64,000 bases of DNA, taken from contig NZ_LOAS01000019.1 of NCBI RefSeq assembly GCF_001558155.1, forward strand, positions 1 through 64,000. Direction: 5' to 3'. Under the pieces are notes generated by a model. It saw only the letters and a list, made by a program, of their open reading frames with translations. It was not told the DNA's origin and did not search any database. This DNA comes from Aliiruegeria sabulilitoris. GTDB lineage: Bacteria > Pseudomonadota > Alphaproteobacteria > Rhodobacterales > Rhodobacteraceae. Positions 36,280-44,666 of this stretch are shown here, piece after piece; the stretch's first letter is position 1, and each line of letters opens with the position of its first letter. A program made the translations under genes and the position numbers.

Positions 36280-37200
36280 TCAGCCCCGGCCTGAAGCGGC
36301 CTTTTTCGGCGCTTCGGGCGCGAGTTGCGCCCGGATGCCATTGGCCCAAAGGCGACACAAGCCGGCGCGCTTTTCGGACCTCAGGTGATTCAGCACGCGG
36401 TGCAGATAGGGCCGATAGTCCCGCCGCTTGCGGAAAAGGCGGTGGAACGCCGCCGCGTCGAGCTTTACGCGGCCAGCCGCCAGAATCAGCGGGTCCAGAA
36501 TGCCCATCTTTGCCAGGTCGCCTTCCAGCGCGGGTCCAAAATGGCGGCATTGGAACAGGTTCTCGGGCGGCAGGTTGAAGAGCGAGGCATGGATCGCGTC
36601 GGCGGGCATTTCCGGGTCGTACAGGATGAACGCGGCGCCGGCCGCTTCCAGCATTTCCGGCGCGTAGCCGTAGCGGCGCGTGAAATCTGTCCGCCGCAAG
36701 GCCGGGTAGCGATGATCCCAGCCTGCGCGGGCCGAATCGAGAGTCGCCAGCGGGCGGATCAGCACCACGCTCGCGCCGGGGGCGGTGACGGAGTAGCTGG
36801 CGGCGGCGTAACCGCAAGGGCCGGCACCGGTAAATACCACGTGCTCGAACTGGTCGAAAAATCCGGTATCGACCAGCTCGTCGAAGAACTCGAAAACGGC
36901 CTCGGCGCGAAAGAAGCTGTCGCCCTCGCAATAGAGGCAAAGCTGCGACCAGCCGGCGCGACCGGCGACACCGAGCGCCGCAGGCAAGCCGGTCGGTCCG
37001 GCGCGCATCTGTTCGGCGGGCTCGAAACTGACCAGCAGGATGTCGTCATCCTCGGTAAAGAGGGCGCCGTGGCGGGAGTCCAGAATCCTGTGATAGCCGT
37101 GAATGTCGCCATGTGCATCCAACCGCTCCCGCCATTGTGCGAGGTCGGTGTCCAGTCTCTGCGGGCCGGGTGGCGTGCTTGGCGGGCGAGCCATTTCCAT
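36280..37200 (-). CDS. Conserved Rhodobacterales protein of unknown function
   Basis: 306 residues. It resembles a family conserved in roseobacters that databases sometimes call phosphoadenosine phosphosulfate reductase, but it has none of the CysH cysteine motifs. Visible features are HGALFTEDDDILLVSFE, a hydrolase-like turn VVFTGAGPCGYAAASYSV followed by GASVVLIRPLATLD, and TDFTRRYGYAPEMLEAA. An alpha/beta fold is likely. It converges on ureG with only 24 bp between, and no enzymatic call is justified. Confidence 0.8.
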   Translation of the reverse strand: MEMARPPSTPPGPQRLDTDLAQWRERLDAHGDIHGYHRILDSRHGALFTEDDDILLVSFEPAEQMRAGPTGLPAALGVAGRAGWSQLCLYCEGDSFFRAEAVFEFFDELVDTGFFDQFEHVVFTGAGPCGYAAASYSVTAPGASVVLIRPLATLDSARAGWDHRYPALRRTDFTRRYGYAPEMLEAAGAAFILYDPEMPADAIHASLFNLPPENLFQCRHFGPALEGDLAKMGILDPLILAAGRVKLDAAAFHRLFRKRRDYRPYLHRVLNHLRSEKRAGLCRLWANGIRAQLAPEAPKKAASGRG

Positions 37201-37285
37201 CTGTCGGTTCCGTTTCCTGCGCGAGCAACTCGGAGCGCTCGGCGGTGTTACCTACCCCGATATTGCGCCTGCGAGCAAACCGAAA

Positions 37286-37837
37286 TCAATTCCATTTCTG
37301 CAGCAAGCATATCACATCCGCGCAGGATTGCCGGGGATAGTAATGCAGGCCCGTCGCAAGCAGCATTGGCAGAACGGTCGATGCGCAGTCGAACTGGTCC
37401 GAAAGCCGCACAAGCGCGCCGCGCAATCCATCGGACAGGGCTTCTTCGAGCTGGTCGGCCGTCTCCCTTGTGCGGTCTGAAAGGTCGCAGACCAGCAGGC
37501 TCGGTACGAAAGGCGCGGGCAGATCCGCCGAAAACGTCATCCGAAATAACCCGTTGAGCTCGCAGACTCGCCGCAGATGGTTCAGTCGCGCCGTGTCAGC
37601 CTCGACCACGTGAACATGACGCAGGCCGATATGGCCGGCCAATGACGCCGCCAGCAAACCGAAGCCACTTCCCAGAACAACTGCGCGGTCTGTTGGCTTG
37701 GCGAGGCTCTGCAACCGGCGCAGGATCCCCTCGTTCCGCGCTGCATTCTCAATATCGGCCCGGACGATTTCCGTCAGAAACCGGCGGTCCTCGGGAAACC
37801 TCAAGCCGCGAATTTCGATCATGTCCTGTTGCTGCAT
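37286..37837 (-). CDS. Class I SAM-dependent methyltransferase-like protein
   Basis: 183 residues from the ATG at 37837 (a longer start at 37918 is possible). VVLGSGFGLLAASLAGHIG is the SAM-binding glycine loop, HVHVVEADTARLNHLRRVCELNG the second strand with the acidic ribose-binding residue. The downstream region (SLLVCDLSDRTRETADQLEEAL) fits motif II. It resembles the FkbM-like group in part. No substrate can be named. It lies 85 bp upstream of the unknown gene at 36280 on the same strand. Confidence 0.65.
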   Translation of the reverse strand: MQQQDMIEIRGLRFPEDRRFLTEIVRADIENAARNEGILRRLQSLAKPTDRAVVLGSGFGLLAASLAGHIGLRHVHVVEADTARLNHLRRVCELNGLFRMTFSADLPAPFVPSLLVCDLSDRTRETADQLEEALSDGLRGALVRLSDQFDCASTVLPMLLATGLHYYPRQSCADVICLLQKWN

Positions 37838-37988
37838 GTCTTGCCGTCCTGCCTTTGTCCTTGCTTGGATACGGGCAAGCGCAGGCCGTAGCAATCCGCG
37901 AGAAAAGACCGAGAACAAGGTCGCTCGAACCAGTCAGGTCATATTCCGAAGGCGCGGTGGACAGCAGGAGGTTGAGAGTGGTGCTCAT
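37749..37988 (-). CDS. Doubtful short frame overlapping the methyltransferase start
   Basis: A 79-codon frame, MSTTLNLLLSTAPSEYDLTG onward, has protein-like codon choice for about 40 codons. Its composition then degrades where it overlaps the methyltransferase gene in another frame. It might be a small upstream gene or the displaced N-terminus of the methyltransferase. Low confidence. Confidence 0.22.
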   Translation of the reverse strand: MSTTLNLLLSTAPSEYDLTGSSDLVLGLFSRIATACACPYPSKDKGRTARHAATGHDRNSRLEVSRGPPVSDGNRPGRY

Positions 37989-38141
37989 GGGAAGCCTCGA
38001 GGGGGCCTCCCGGGTCAGGTGTTGGGTCACGTGATGTCCGGCAGGGTGCAGACGGCGCCTTCGGGATATATCCTTGCCGCCGGCGCCCTCCTGGACGTCG
38101 TGCCCGCCGCGATGTTGCTTTGTCTACAGGAGGGAGAAGAG

Positions 38142-38727
38142 ATGGGAATCCTTCTCGCACTTTCGACTGGCGCGGGTTTCGGCGCCGTACCGGACAGGAT
38201 CGGCGCTTCTGACCCGAAAATACTCGGAAAGATGCTGAATCTAACGATTTTTCACCCGATGAAGACGTTTTTTGCTGGCAATTGGCACCGGATCGGTGTT
38301 GATGTTTCTCGGACAGATGGCGGGCCTTGTCGATGTGGGCCACATGTCGGGAATAACTGCCTATGTCGTTGTGTTTATTGGTGGGGTGTTGCTCGGGATC
38401 GACTGGGCGCTTGCGGGGTGCTTCCCCGGCACTGGTCTATCCACAGCGGCTACGGGCCGCCGGGACGCGCTGGCATTCACTGCTGGCGAACTGCTTGGCG
38501 CCGCAGCCCATATGGCAACTTACCCTTCAGTGAAGTCCACTGGCGAGCTCGACGCATTCGCCGATGGCAGTAATACGCTGGGTGCAATGCCCGGTGCGAA
38601 ATACGAAGGCCTGACCGGCCTTCCTGGCGATATCCCGGGGATTGCCCTGGGCGCGGTGTTCATTGTGGTAGCCTTTCTGCTGCCCGAGCGTATCACCGGC
38701 GCGCCGGATCCGGTCGCGGCCGAGTAG
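38142..38727 (+). pseudogene. YeeE/YedE-like membrane protein, interrupted by a frameshift
   Basis: A strong ribosome site (GGAGGGAGAAGAG) precedes the ATG at 38142. The first frame reads MGILLALSTGAGFGAVPDRI and on to NLTIFHPMKTF, then leaves frame at a run of six T (38268-38273). Removing one T would join it to LLAIGTGSVLMFLGQMAGLV, LGIDWALAGCFPGTGLSTAATG and the C-terminus at 38727, a protein of about 194 residues. Hydrophobic helices and the AGCFPGTGL motif fit the YeeE/YedE (sulfur-compound transport) group. Both halves look well preserved, so this is either a recent mutation, phase variation or a sequencing error. Confidence 0.65.
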
Positions 38728-39161
38728 CGAGGTCCAGGGAGGGGACACCCGGCCGGAGAGACGATCCGAGGATTGTTTGTCCGGCCGGTACGCGTTTTGG
38801 GAGGGCAAATGCGGCTCTCCGGCAAAACCGTGAACGAACCTTCGGATCGTACCTCCGGCGTAGGTGTTTACAGGAAAAATGAAGGACGGCGACACTTTAG
38901 CCTCTCATCGTTCCGACAAATACCGCAGGTGGAGAGCTCTCGGGAACGCGGGGGCAGCGCCCCTTCCAACCTCGGAAACGGCTCGGGCCCGCTAGGTGCA
39001 CAGGATTGCCGAGCCTTTAAGGCAAGGTGATCGGTCTCCCGCCGGCTTTCCCCACCCTCGCTTGTCACGGGATTTCCCCTTCGCTAGAACCCCCATCAAA
39101 GCGAACGCCCCCGTAGCCACGCTGGTTGGATCCGGCGAGGAGGGGCAGACAGGATCAAGAC
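38728..39161. other. Intergenic region with palindromic repeat units
   Basis: 434 bp without a gene. It contains the repeat described at 38832-38970, an extra dyad near 38735-38800 (CCGGCCGG cores) and the leader of the arginase gene. Confidence 0.55.
38832..38970. repeat. Modular palindromic intergenic repeat, reversed copy
   Basis: 38832-38884 read on the minus strand matches 17335-17389 at roughly four of five positions over 53 bp. Shared blocks are TTTCCTG, GGAGG, ACGATCCG and TCGTTCACG. A second module (38900-38965) corresponds to 17257-17330 and ends in a GGGGGC/GCCCC hairpin. Confidence 0.65.
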
Positions 39162-40091
39162 ATGGAAAGGATCGTCCTGCTGGGGGCTCCGGTAGAAGAA
39201 GGTAGCGGCCGTCGAGGCTGCCTTATGGGGCCAGATGCCTATCGCACGGCGGGTATCGTCGAAGAGCTGGAAGCGCTCGGCTTGGAGGTTGACGACCGTG
39301 GCAACGCGGTCCGGGCGGCGGCGCTGGACGCGGTATCTGATATCGGTCGGCTGAAGAACCTGCAAACGGTGGCGGGTTGGACCCGTTCGCTATTTGCCGC
39401 CTCGCGCGAGCTTGCACGTGGCCCTGCTTTCCCGATCTATCTTGGTGGCGACCACTCGCTCTCGCTTGGCACGGTGGCGGGCCAAGCCGCGGTGGCCGAC
39501 GAGAAGGGACGTCCGCTTTTCGTCCTCTGGCTCGACGCGCATGCCGATTTCAACACGTTCGAGACCACCGAAAGCGGCAACCTGCATGGCACACCGCTTG
39601 CCTTTGCCTGCGGCCTGCCGGGCTTCGAGGCCTATCTCGGCCGGCCTTTGCCGGCGGTATTGGATCCGGGCAACGTGTGTATCCTCGGTCTGCGTTCGGT
39701 TGATCCGCGCGAGCGCGAGCTGGTGCGCGCGGCCGGTGTCGAGGCGCATGACATGCGCGCGATCGACGAGGTCGGGATCTCGCGCCTGCTCGAACCTTTT
39801 CTGGACCGGGTTGCGGCCGCGAATGGCCTGCTGCATGTGAGCCTCGACGTCGATTTCCTCGACCCGGCCATTGCGCCTGCGGTGGGCACGACGGTACCGG
39901 GCGGGGCCACCTTCCGCGAGGCGCATCTGGTCATGGAGATGCTGCATGACAGCGGGTTGGTCAGTTCGCTGGACCTGGTCGAGCTCAACCCGTTCCTCGA
40001 CGACAAAGGAAGGACAGCGCGGCTCATGGTCGACCTGACGGCGAGCCTCTTTGGCCGGAAGGTGCTCGACCGGCCGACCCGCAGCTTCTGA
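39162..40091 (+). CDS. rocF: Arginase
   Basis: A 309-residue binuclear manganese ureohydrolase, arginine to ornithine plus urea. Metal motifs in order: YLGGDHSLSLG, VLWLDAHADFNTFET and VSLDVDFLDPAIAP. SGNLHGTPLAFACG is the substrate loop of true arginases (as opposed to agmatinases). Length and the VELNPFLDDKGRTARLMVDL ending agree. Its urea can feed the urease encoded 3 kb away. The start at 39162 (MERIVLLG) is preferred to 39126. Confidence 0.93.
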   Translation: MERIVLLGAPVEEGSGRRGCLMGPDAYRTAGIVEELEALGLEVDDRGNAVRAAALDAVSDIGRLKNLQTVAGWTRSLFAASRELARGPAFPIYLGGDHSLSLGTVAGQAAVADEKGRPLFVLWLDAHADFNTFETTESGNLHGTPLAFACGLPGFEAYLGRPLPAVLDPGNVCILGLRSVDPRERELVRAAGVEAHDMRAIDEVGISRLLEPFLDRVAAANGLLHVSLDVDFLDPAIAPAVGTTVPGGATFREAHLVMEMLHDSGLVSSLDLVELNPFLDDKGRTARLMVDLTASLFGRKVLDRPTRSF

Positions 40092-40094
40092 GGG

Positions 40095-40781
40095 CTAGGG
40101 CAGGCGGGTCAACACCATCAGGTGGTTGTTTGCCGGCATGGCATGGCGCGCCACCGGGCGCAGCCCGTGGGCGCGTGCAAACGCCTCGATATGGTCCATG
40201 TCGCGCAGGCCCCAATCGGCGTTGTCGGCCCGCAGAGCGGCATCGAAGCGCCGATTGCCTTCGCCGAAATACTCGGATCCCTCCCGGAACGGCCCGTAGA
40301 GGAAGAGTTTCCCCTCCGGCGCGAGGCAACGGCCCGCCCCGACCAGGACGCCTTCGGTCACGGCCCAGGGAGCGATATGGGTGACATTCCCGGCATAGAT
40401 GCCGGACAAGGGGCCGAGTGCGCGGACCGGTGCAAGGCGCGCCCAATCCTCGGCCGCGTCCAGCTCGATCGCCTTTCCGTCGTGCCGGTGCAACTCACGC
40501 CGCCATGCGCGGATCGAGGCCAGGTGATCGGGAAACGGGTCGGACGGCACCCAGTCCAGCGTCGGGAATGCGAGCGCGAAGGCGGCCGCATGTTGCCCGG
40601 TGCCCGCGCCGATCTCCAACACGGTGCCAGTGCGGCCCAACAGGTACTGGCTCAGCATGGCGATGATCGGCGGAGCGTTTCGGTGAAACACGCGCGAGTC
40701 CAGCCGTTCATCCGCCCCGGAGCCGTGCATTTCGCGAGTGTAACGCGCCGTGTGGCGCTTGCCGTCACTGTCAGAGGTCAT
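40095..40781 (-). CDS. DUF938 family SAM-dependent methyltransferase-like protein
   Basis: 228 residues. NAPPIIAMLSQYLLGRTGTVLEIGAGTGQHAAAFALAF includes the SAM glycine loop, WVPSDPFPDHLASIRAW the acidic strand-2 end, and GIYAGNVTHIAPWAV the DUF938 hallmark, followed by LFLYGPFREG. Function is unknown. The start at 40781 (MTSDSDGKRHTARYT) follows the infC terminator, so it is a separate unit. It converges on arginase with 3 bp between stops. Confidence 0.9.
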   Translation of the reverse strand: MTSDSDGKRHTARYTREMHGSGADERLDSRVFHRNAPPIIAMLSQYLLGRTGTVLEIGAGTGQHAAAFALAFPTLDWVPSDPFPDHLASIRAWRRELHRHDGKAIELDAAEDWARLAPVRALGPLSGIYAGNVTHIAPWAVTEGVLVGAGRCLAPEGKLFLYGPFREGSEYFGEGNRRFDAALRADNADWGLRDMDHIEAFARAHGLRPVARHAMPANNHLMVLTRLP

Positions 40782-40800
40782 CGCATCACCGGTTTGAAAC

Positions 40801-40837
40801 AAAAAACGGCAGGGCCTCCGTTGCCGGGGTCCTGCCG
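40801..40837 (-). terminator. Rho-independent terminator of infC
   Basis: On the minus strand CGGCAGG...CCTGCCG forms a 7-bp closing stem (with further internal pairing) followed by six T. It lies 77 bp after the infC stop and 20 bp before the DUF938 gene. Confidence 0.8.
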
Positions 40838-40913
40838 CTCCGCCAAATGCCGTGGCATCCGGCGAGAAATATTCAGGCGCCAGCGGTCGACCCGCCGGCT
40901 CGCCGGAATAGCC

Positions 40914-41459
40914 CTATTTGACGATCGGTCCGATCATCATGACCATCTGCCGGCCTTCCATCTTGGGCATGTTCTCGACCTTGCCCAGTTCCTTGATATC
41001 TTCGGCAACCCGTTCCAGCAGCTCGCGGCCGAGATTCTGGTGCGCCATCTCGCGGCCACGGAAACGCAGGGTGACCTTCACCTTGTCGCCGTTCTCCAGG
41101 AAGCGGATGACATTGCGCATCTTGACGTCGTAATCATGCGTGTCGGTGTTGGGGCGGAATTTCACCTCCTTCACCTCGATCGTCTTCTGCTTCTTGCGCG
41201 CTTCGGATTCGCGCTTCTGGGTTTCGTATTTGTATTTGCCGAAATCCATGATCTTGCAGACCGGAGGATTGGCATTCGGCGAGATCTCGACGAGATCCAG
41301 GCCCACCTGTTCGGCCAGTTCCATGGCTCGAGCGGGGGAAACCACGCCAACATTCTGACCCTCGGGGCCAATGAGGCGGATTTCATTGGCCCGGATGCGT
41401 CCGTTGACGCGGGGGCCGGTGTCACGCTGGGGCGGCGCGTTATGAGGTCTGCGGGCTAT
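40914..41459 (-). CDS. infC: Translation initiation factor IF-3, initiated at a non-AUG codon
   Basis: 181 residues if started at the ATA at 41459. From there the frame reads [39 protein letters not shown] and the full IF-3N and IF-3C domains ([40 protein letters not shown]). The conserved N-terminus lies upstream of the first GTG (41345), and no ATG, GTG or TTG exists in frame between the TGA at about 41509 and that point. GAAGGA (41468-41473) is ideally placed 8 nt before the ATA. infC is known for rare AUU-type starts that let IF-3 repress its own synthesis. The codon before ATA is GTC, so ATA is the better choice. Confidence 0.93.
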   Translation of the reverse strand: MARRPHNAPPQRDTGPRVNGRIRANEIRLIGPEGQNVGVVSPARAMELAEQVGLDLVEISPNANPPVCKIMDFGKYKYETQKRESEARKKQKTIEVKEVKFRPNTDTHDYDVKMRNVIRFLENGDKVKVTLRFRGREMAHQNLGRELLERVAEDIKELGKVENMPKMEGRQMVMMIGPIVK

Positions 41460-41585
41460 GACGTAGGTCCTTCTGTCATTGCGAGAAAAGTTGGCGGAAA
41501 GTAGCTGTCAAAGCCGGATCATTCAAGCGATCTCGACGGAAATTCGCGGATTCGAACGGTTTCTGGCCACTATCCTTGCCCTGTC

Positions 41586-41636
41586 ACCTGAAGGTGTCAT
41601 GCTTTGCCCGGTATCACCGCGTTGGTGATTCTTTTT
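41586..41636 (+). promoter_or_regulatory. Attenuator-like leader with terminator hairpin
   Basis: CACCT-ga-AGGTG (41586-41597) is followed by ATCACC-gcgtt-GGTGAT (41613-41629) and TCTTTTT, an intrinsic-terminator shape just before the ribosome site of the next gene. The first GGTG could pair with the second CACC, giving two exclusive folds. Confidence 0.45.
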
Positions 41637-41651
41637 GGGAAGGATAATTTT

Positions 41652-42260
41652 ATGCAGAAGAAAAATACCTCCGGATGCGCCATGTTTGCATTTCTTGCTG
41701 GAAGTGCGGTCCTGATGCCGACGACAATTGTGTCGGCGGCGACTGGCACGGAAGCGCTGGCCCCCCCCAAGGCGGCTGTCGAGGCGACGGAGAGCTACCA
41801 GATTGCACAGGTTTCCGTAGGAGACGTCGTGAACGCGGCGACCGAAGAGGTGAACAAAGCCACAGAAGCAGCGACAGCCGAGGCCACGGGAGCCACCGAG
41901 GCCGCCGAAGCCGAGGCGACGGAGGCTGCGGAAGCCGAAACGACCGAAGCGGCGGAAGCCGAAACGACTGAGGCCGCCGAGACCGAGGCTGCGGAAGCTG
42001 AGACCACCGAGGCCGCCGAAACCGAGGCTGCGGAATCCGAGACCGCCGAGGCGACAGAGACCGCCGAAACCGAGGCCAGCGATTCCGATGCGCTGACCAC
42101 CGAAGGGTTCGACATGTCCACCGCCAGCAGTCTCATCGACTCCTCCAGCCTGTCCGAGATGGAGAAGATGACGCTCAAGACCGCTCTGGAGCAGGCGCAG
42201 TCCAACCCGGCACTGCTTGACGCAGCGCTTCAGCAGGCGCGGGGTGCGCTTGGCATGTAA
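41652..42260 (+). CDS. Secreted Ala/Glu/Thr-repeat protein
   Basis: 202 residues. A signal peptide (about 1-30, GCAMFAFLAGSAVLMPTTIV then SAA) is followed by a spacer and a tandem low-complexity block (about 75-150) built from EAAEAETT/TEAAETEA octets. The C-terminal helical region is SSLSEMEKMTLKTALEQAQS and beyond. AAGGAT precedes the ATG at 41652. The repeat is very acidic and should be extended or a long helix in the periplasm. Slippage could vary its length. No family is recognised; it may be an envelope spacer or a cation-binding coat protein. Confidence 0.75.
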   Translation: MQKKNTSGCAMFAFLAGSAVLMPTTIVSAATGTEALAPPKAAVEATESYQIAQVSVGDVVNAATEEVNKATEAATAEATGATEAAEAEATEAAEAETTEAAEAETTEAAETEAAEAETTEAAETEAAESETAEATETAETEASDSDALTTEGFDMSTASSLIDSSSLSEMEKMTLKTALEQAQSNPALLDAALQQARGALGM

Positions 42261-42268
42261 ATGCCTTC

Positions 42269-42292
42269 GGCATCGCCCTTCCGGGCGATGCC
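42269..42292. terminator. Hairpin between two convergent genes
   Basis: A perfect 10-bp stem GGCATCGCCC/GGGCGATGCC with loop TTCC lies 8 bp after the repeat-protein stop and 20 bp from the amylosucrase stop. It probably ends transcription from both sides. Confidence 0.7.
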
Positions 42293-42311
42293 TTACTGTA
42301 CCATCTGCGCG

Positions 42312-44234
42312 CTAGGCCGATTGCAGGTGGAACCAATGCAGCGCGTAGGGCTCAAGTTCCTGCAGGGACCCCAGTCCGGTCGTGTCGGACGACAGCAAGT
42401 CCCGCGCAGCATCGATGCCGGGAATGGCCGCCAGATCGAGCCCGGTGCGTGCCGGGTGCTCGCTGAAATTCGCAATGACCAGAAGGGTTTCCGGCCCAGT
42501 CCGGCGCAGGAATGCGAAGATGTGCGGGTTTTCGGAGCGAAGGAGTTCAAACGCCTGCGCGGCGAAAACCTCATGCGATTTGCGCAGCTGGATCATCGCG
42601 GCCATGTCTGCGGCGATCCGGTGCTGTGGCGTGCCCTTCGTTGCCGCCGCCGTGAAATCCGCCTCGGTCAGCGCCTTGCGATGCACCCAGCGGGAATCCT
42701 CCGCCTTGCCGGGATCCTGAAGGTAGCTGTGGTCGTTGAGCGCGCCGAGATCGTCGCCCTGGTAGAGCAGCGGCAGGCCCGGCATCGACAGCACGATCCC
42801 GTTGAGCAGCTTCACCCGGCGCAGCGCATGTTCCAGAAGCTCGGGGTCGCCGGATGCCTCGGCCTGTTCGACCCCTGCGAGCGACGCCAGCGTGCCGCAG
42901 ACCCGGCAGTCGCCATTGCTCGGGTTTTCCTGGAAGGGAACGCCATTGGCGAAGCTGCCCGAAAAACGGCCGGTGTAGAACTGGTTGAGGAAATAGCGGT
43001 GATCCTGCCCGTTGATCCCCAGCCGGCCGGAAATCGCGTCGTCCCAGGTCCAGCCGATATCGTCATGGCAGCGGATATAGTTGACCCAGGTCGTCCCCTC
43101 GGGGATGGCAAAGCTCTTCTCCAGCGAGGCGTTGAGCAGTTCGGTGCGTCGCGTGGCGAGGCTCTCCCACATCAGCGCCATCATCAGCGGATTGTAGGAT
43201 AATTCACACTCGTCCAGTCCGATATACTCGTTCACCTGGTCTGGATGGACGATGGCTTCGGATTTGAAATGCACATGCGGCGCCGCGATCCGAAGGCACA
43301 GATTGAAGGTCTGGATCAAGCTATGCGCCTTTGGCAGGCTCTCGCAGACGGTTCCGAGCTCTTTCCAGACAAAAGCCAGCGCGTCGAGCCGCAGCACATC
43401 GGCGCCCATCGCCACGAGGTGCAGCATTTCGTCCACGACCGAGACGAAGACGTCGGGGTTCGAATAGTTCAAGTCCCACTGGAAGGAGTTGAACGTGGTC
43501 CAGACCCATTTGCCGACGGTTTCGTTATAGGTGAAGGAGCCGCGACGCACGGTTGGGAAAATCTCTCGCAGAGTGGCGTCATAGGCGCGGGCCTCCGGCT
43601 CGTCGAGCAGGTAGTAGAAGTCCTGATACCGGCGATCCCCGGTCAACGCGGCCTTGGCCCAGGCATGTTCGTCGGAGGTGTGGTTGAAAACGAAATCCAG
43701 AACCATCCGGATGCCGCGCTTGTGCAGCGCGTCCGCCAGCGCCTTCAACTGCTTGTTGGTGCCGAGCTTTGGGTCCACCTTGCGGTAATCCGAGACGGCA
43801 TAGCCGCCATCGCTGTTTTCCTTCGGCGCGTCATAGAGCGGCATCAAGTGCAGATAGGTGATGCCGAGGCTTTCCAGATAGGGAATGCGTTCGATCAGCC
43901 CTTTCAGGTCGCCGCCGAACAGGTCCACATAAACCGCCATGCCAACCTGGTCTTCGCCAAGATACCAGGGGGCATCGCCGCTGTGCAGTCCGGCATGGTG
44001 TTTCTTCACCTGGTGTCGGGCGAGGGTTTCGACCAGCCGGCGCATGTGCAGCCAGGCATCGTAGTGGTTGCCATAGAGCGTCAGCAGCTGGTTGAAAAGT
44101 GCCGGGAAATGCTGTTCCAGCCGCTTTTCGAACGCCTTTCGGCGGCGGGCCGGGATCTCCGAGAAATCCAGCTCATTCAGGATCGCATCAAGCGTCTTGC
44201 GAGATTCATAGGCGATATCCATGGGGCGACTCAT
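42312..44234 (-). CDS. Amylosucrase (GH13)
   Basis: A 640-residue glucosyltransferase that makes alpha-1,4-glucan from sucrose, releasing fructose. The GH13 regions are intact: DFVFNHTSDEH, nucleophile Asp in GADVLRLDALAFVWKE, acid/base Glu in FKSEAIVHPDQ and the transition-state Asp in RCHDDIGWTW. Amylosucrase-specific traits are the all-helical N-terminal domain (residues 1-90) and the DECELSYNPLMMALMWESLATR segment. No signal peptide is present, so it acts in the cytoplasm. The start could be the ATG at 44222. It could support glycogen-like storage or osmolyte turnover. Confidence 0.9.
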   Translation of the reverse strand: MSRPMDIAYESRKTLDAILNELDFSEIPARRRKAFEKRLEQHFPALFNQLLTLYGNHYDAWLHMRRLVETLARHQVKKHHAGLHSGDAPWYLGEDQVGMAVYVDLFGGDLKGLIERIPYLESLGITYLHLMPLYDAPKENSDGGYAVSDYRKVDPKLGTNKQLKALADALHKRGIRMVLDFVFNHTSDEHAWAKAALTGDRRYQDFYYLLDEPEARAYDATLREIFPTVRRGSFTYNETVGKWVWTTFNSFQWDLNYSNPDVFVSVVDEMLHLVAMGADVLRLDALAFVWKELGTVCESLPKAHSLIQTFNLCLRIAAPHVHFKSEAIVHPDQVNEYIGLDECELSYNPLMMALMWESLATRRTELLNASLEKSFAIPEGTTWVNYIRCHDDIGWTWDDAISGRLGINGQDHRYFLNQFYTGRFSGSFANGVPFQENPSNGDCRVCGTLASLAGVEQAEASGDPELLEHALRRVKLLNGIVLSMPGLPLLYQGDDLGALNDHSYLQDPGKAEDSRWVHRKALTEADFTAAATKGTPQHRIAADMAAMIQLRKSHEVFAAQAFELLRSENPHIFAFLRRTGPETLLVIANFSEHPARTGLDLAAIPGIDAARDLLSSDTTGLGSLQELEPYALHWFHLQSA

Positions 44235-44360
44235 CTGCTTGGAATTGAATTCAGGCGTTTGCCCGCTTCATAGGGGTATCCAAAGCGGTTTGGAAGGCCG
44301 CATCTTTCGCGCGTTTGAGCCGTTCAGCCCAAAACAGGCGATCTGCCGCCGACGACACCG

Positions 44361-44408
44361 CCATTATGCCATGGCTGTCAAAAGTACCGCAATCCGGTGG
44401 CATAGTGG
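44361..44408. repeat. 11-bp inverted repeat upstream of a small membrane protein gene
   Basis: CCATTATGCCA (44361-44371) and TGGCATAGTGG (44398-44408) are complementary at 10 of 11 positions with 26 bp between. They lie about 50 bp before the small gene's start and 150 bp from the amylosucrase start. Operator or looped dyad are both possible. Confidence 0.5.
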
Positions 44409-44456
44409 AAACGTCGCCAGAACTTGCGGCGTCATTTAGTCAGAAGGATATCGAAA

Positions 44457-44600
44457 ATGGGCAAGTGGATCGGAATCGCTGTCGTCGTCGTCCTCATTGT
44501 TGTCGGCTACTCCTATTTCACCGGGGGAACGGACGAGGAGGCCGAAATGGCGCCCGCCGCCACCGAAAGCGCTACGGATGGCGCCGCCTCCAACAATTGA
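44457..44600 (+). CDS. Small single-helix membrane protein (47 residues)
   Basis: MGKWIGIAVVVVLIVVGYSY is a single membrane helix, followed by a short acidic, Ala-rich tail (TDEEAEMAPAATESATDGAA). AGAAGGA lies 8 nt before the ATG at 44457, and a strong hairpin follows the stop. The combination of ribosome site, one clear helix and own terminator makes a real small protein likely. No function is known. Confidence 0.65.
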   Translation: MGKWIGIAVVVVLIVVGYSYFTGGTDEEAEMAPAATESATDGAASNN

Positions 44601-44615
44601 CCTGATATGAAACAA

Positions 44616-44645
44616 CGACGCCGCGCTCCATCGGGCGCGGCGTCG
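44616..44645. terminator. Strong hairpin between convergent genes
   Basis: An 11-bp perfect stem, CGACGCCGCGC / GCGCGGCGTCG, with an 8-nt loop lies 15 bp after the small gene's stop and 21 bp from the fpr stop. There is no T-run on the plus strand. Confidence 0.65.
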
Positions 44646-44666
44646 GGCATTTGGTCAAGGGCTGGC

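Noticed and set aside
38142-38280. Programmed ribosomal frameshift in the YeeE/YedE gene
   Set aside because: No following pseudoknot or stimulatory Shine-Dalgarno sequence is obvious; a plain mutation or sequencing error is simpler.
38272-38727. Independent gene starting at TTG within the six-T run
   Set aside because: No ribosome site; the sequence continues a YeeE/YedE-like protein begun at 38142, so a frameshift explains it better.
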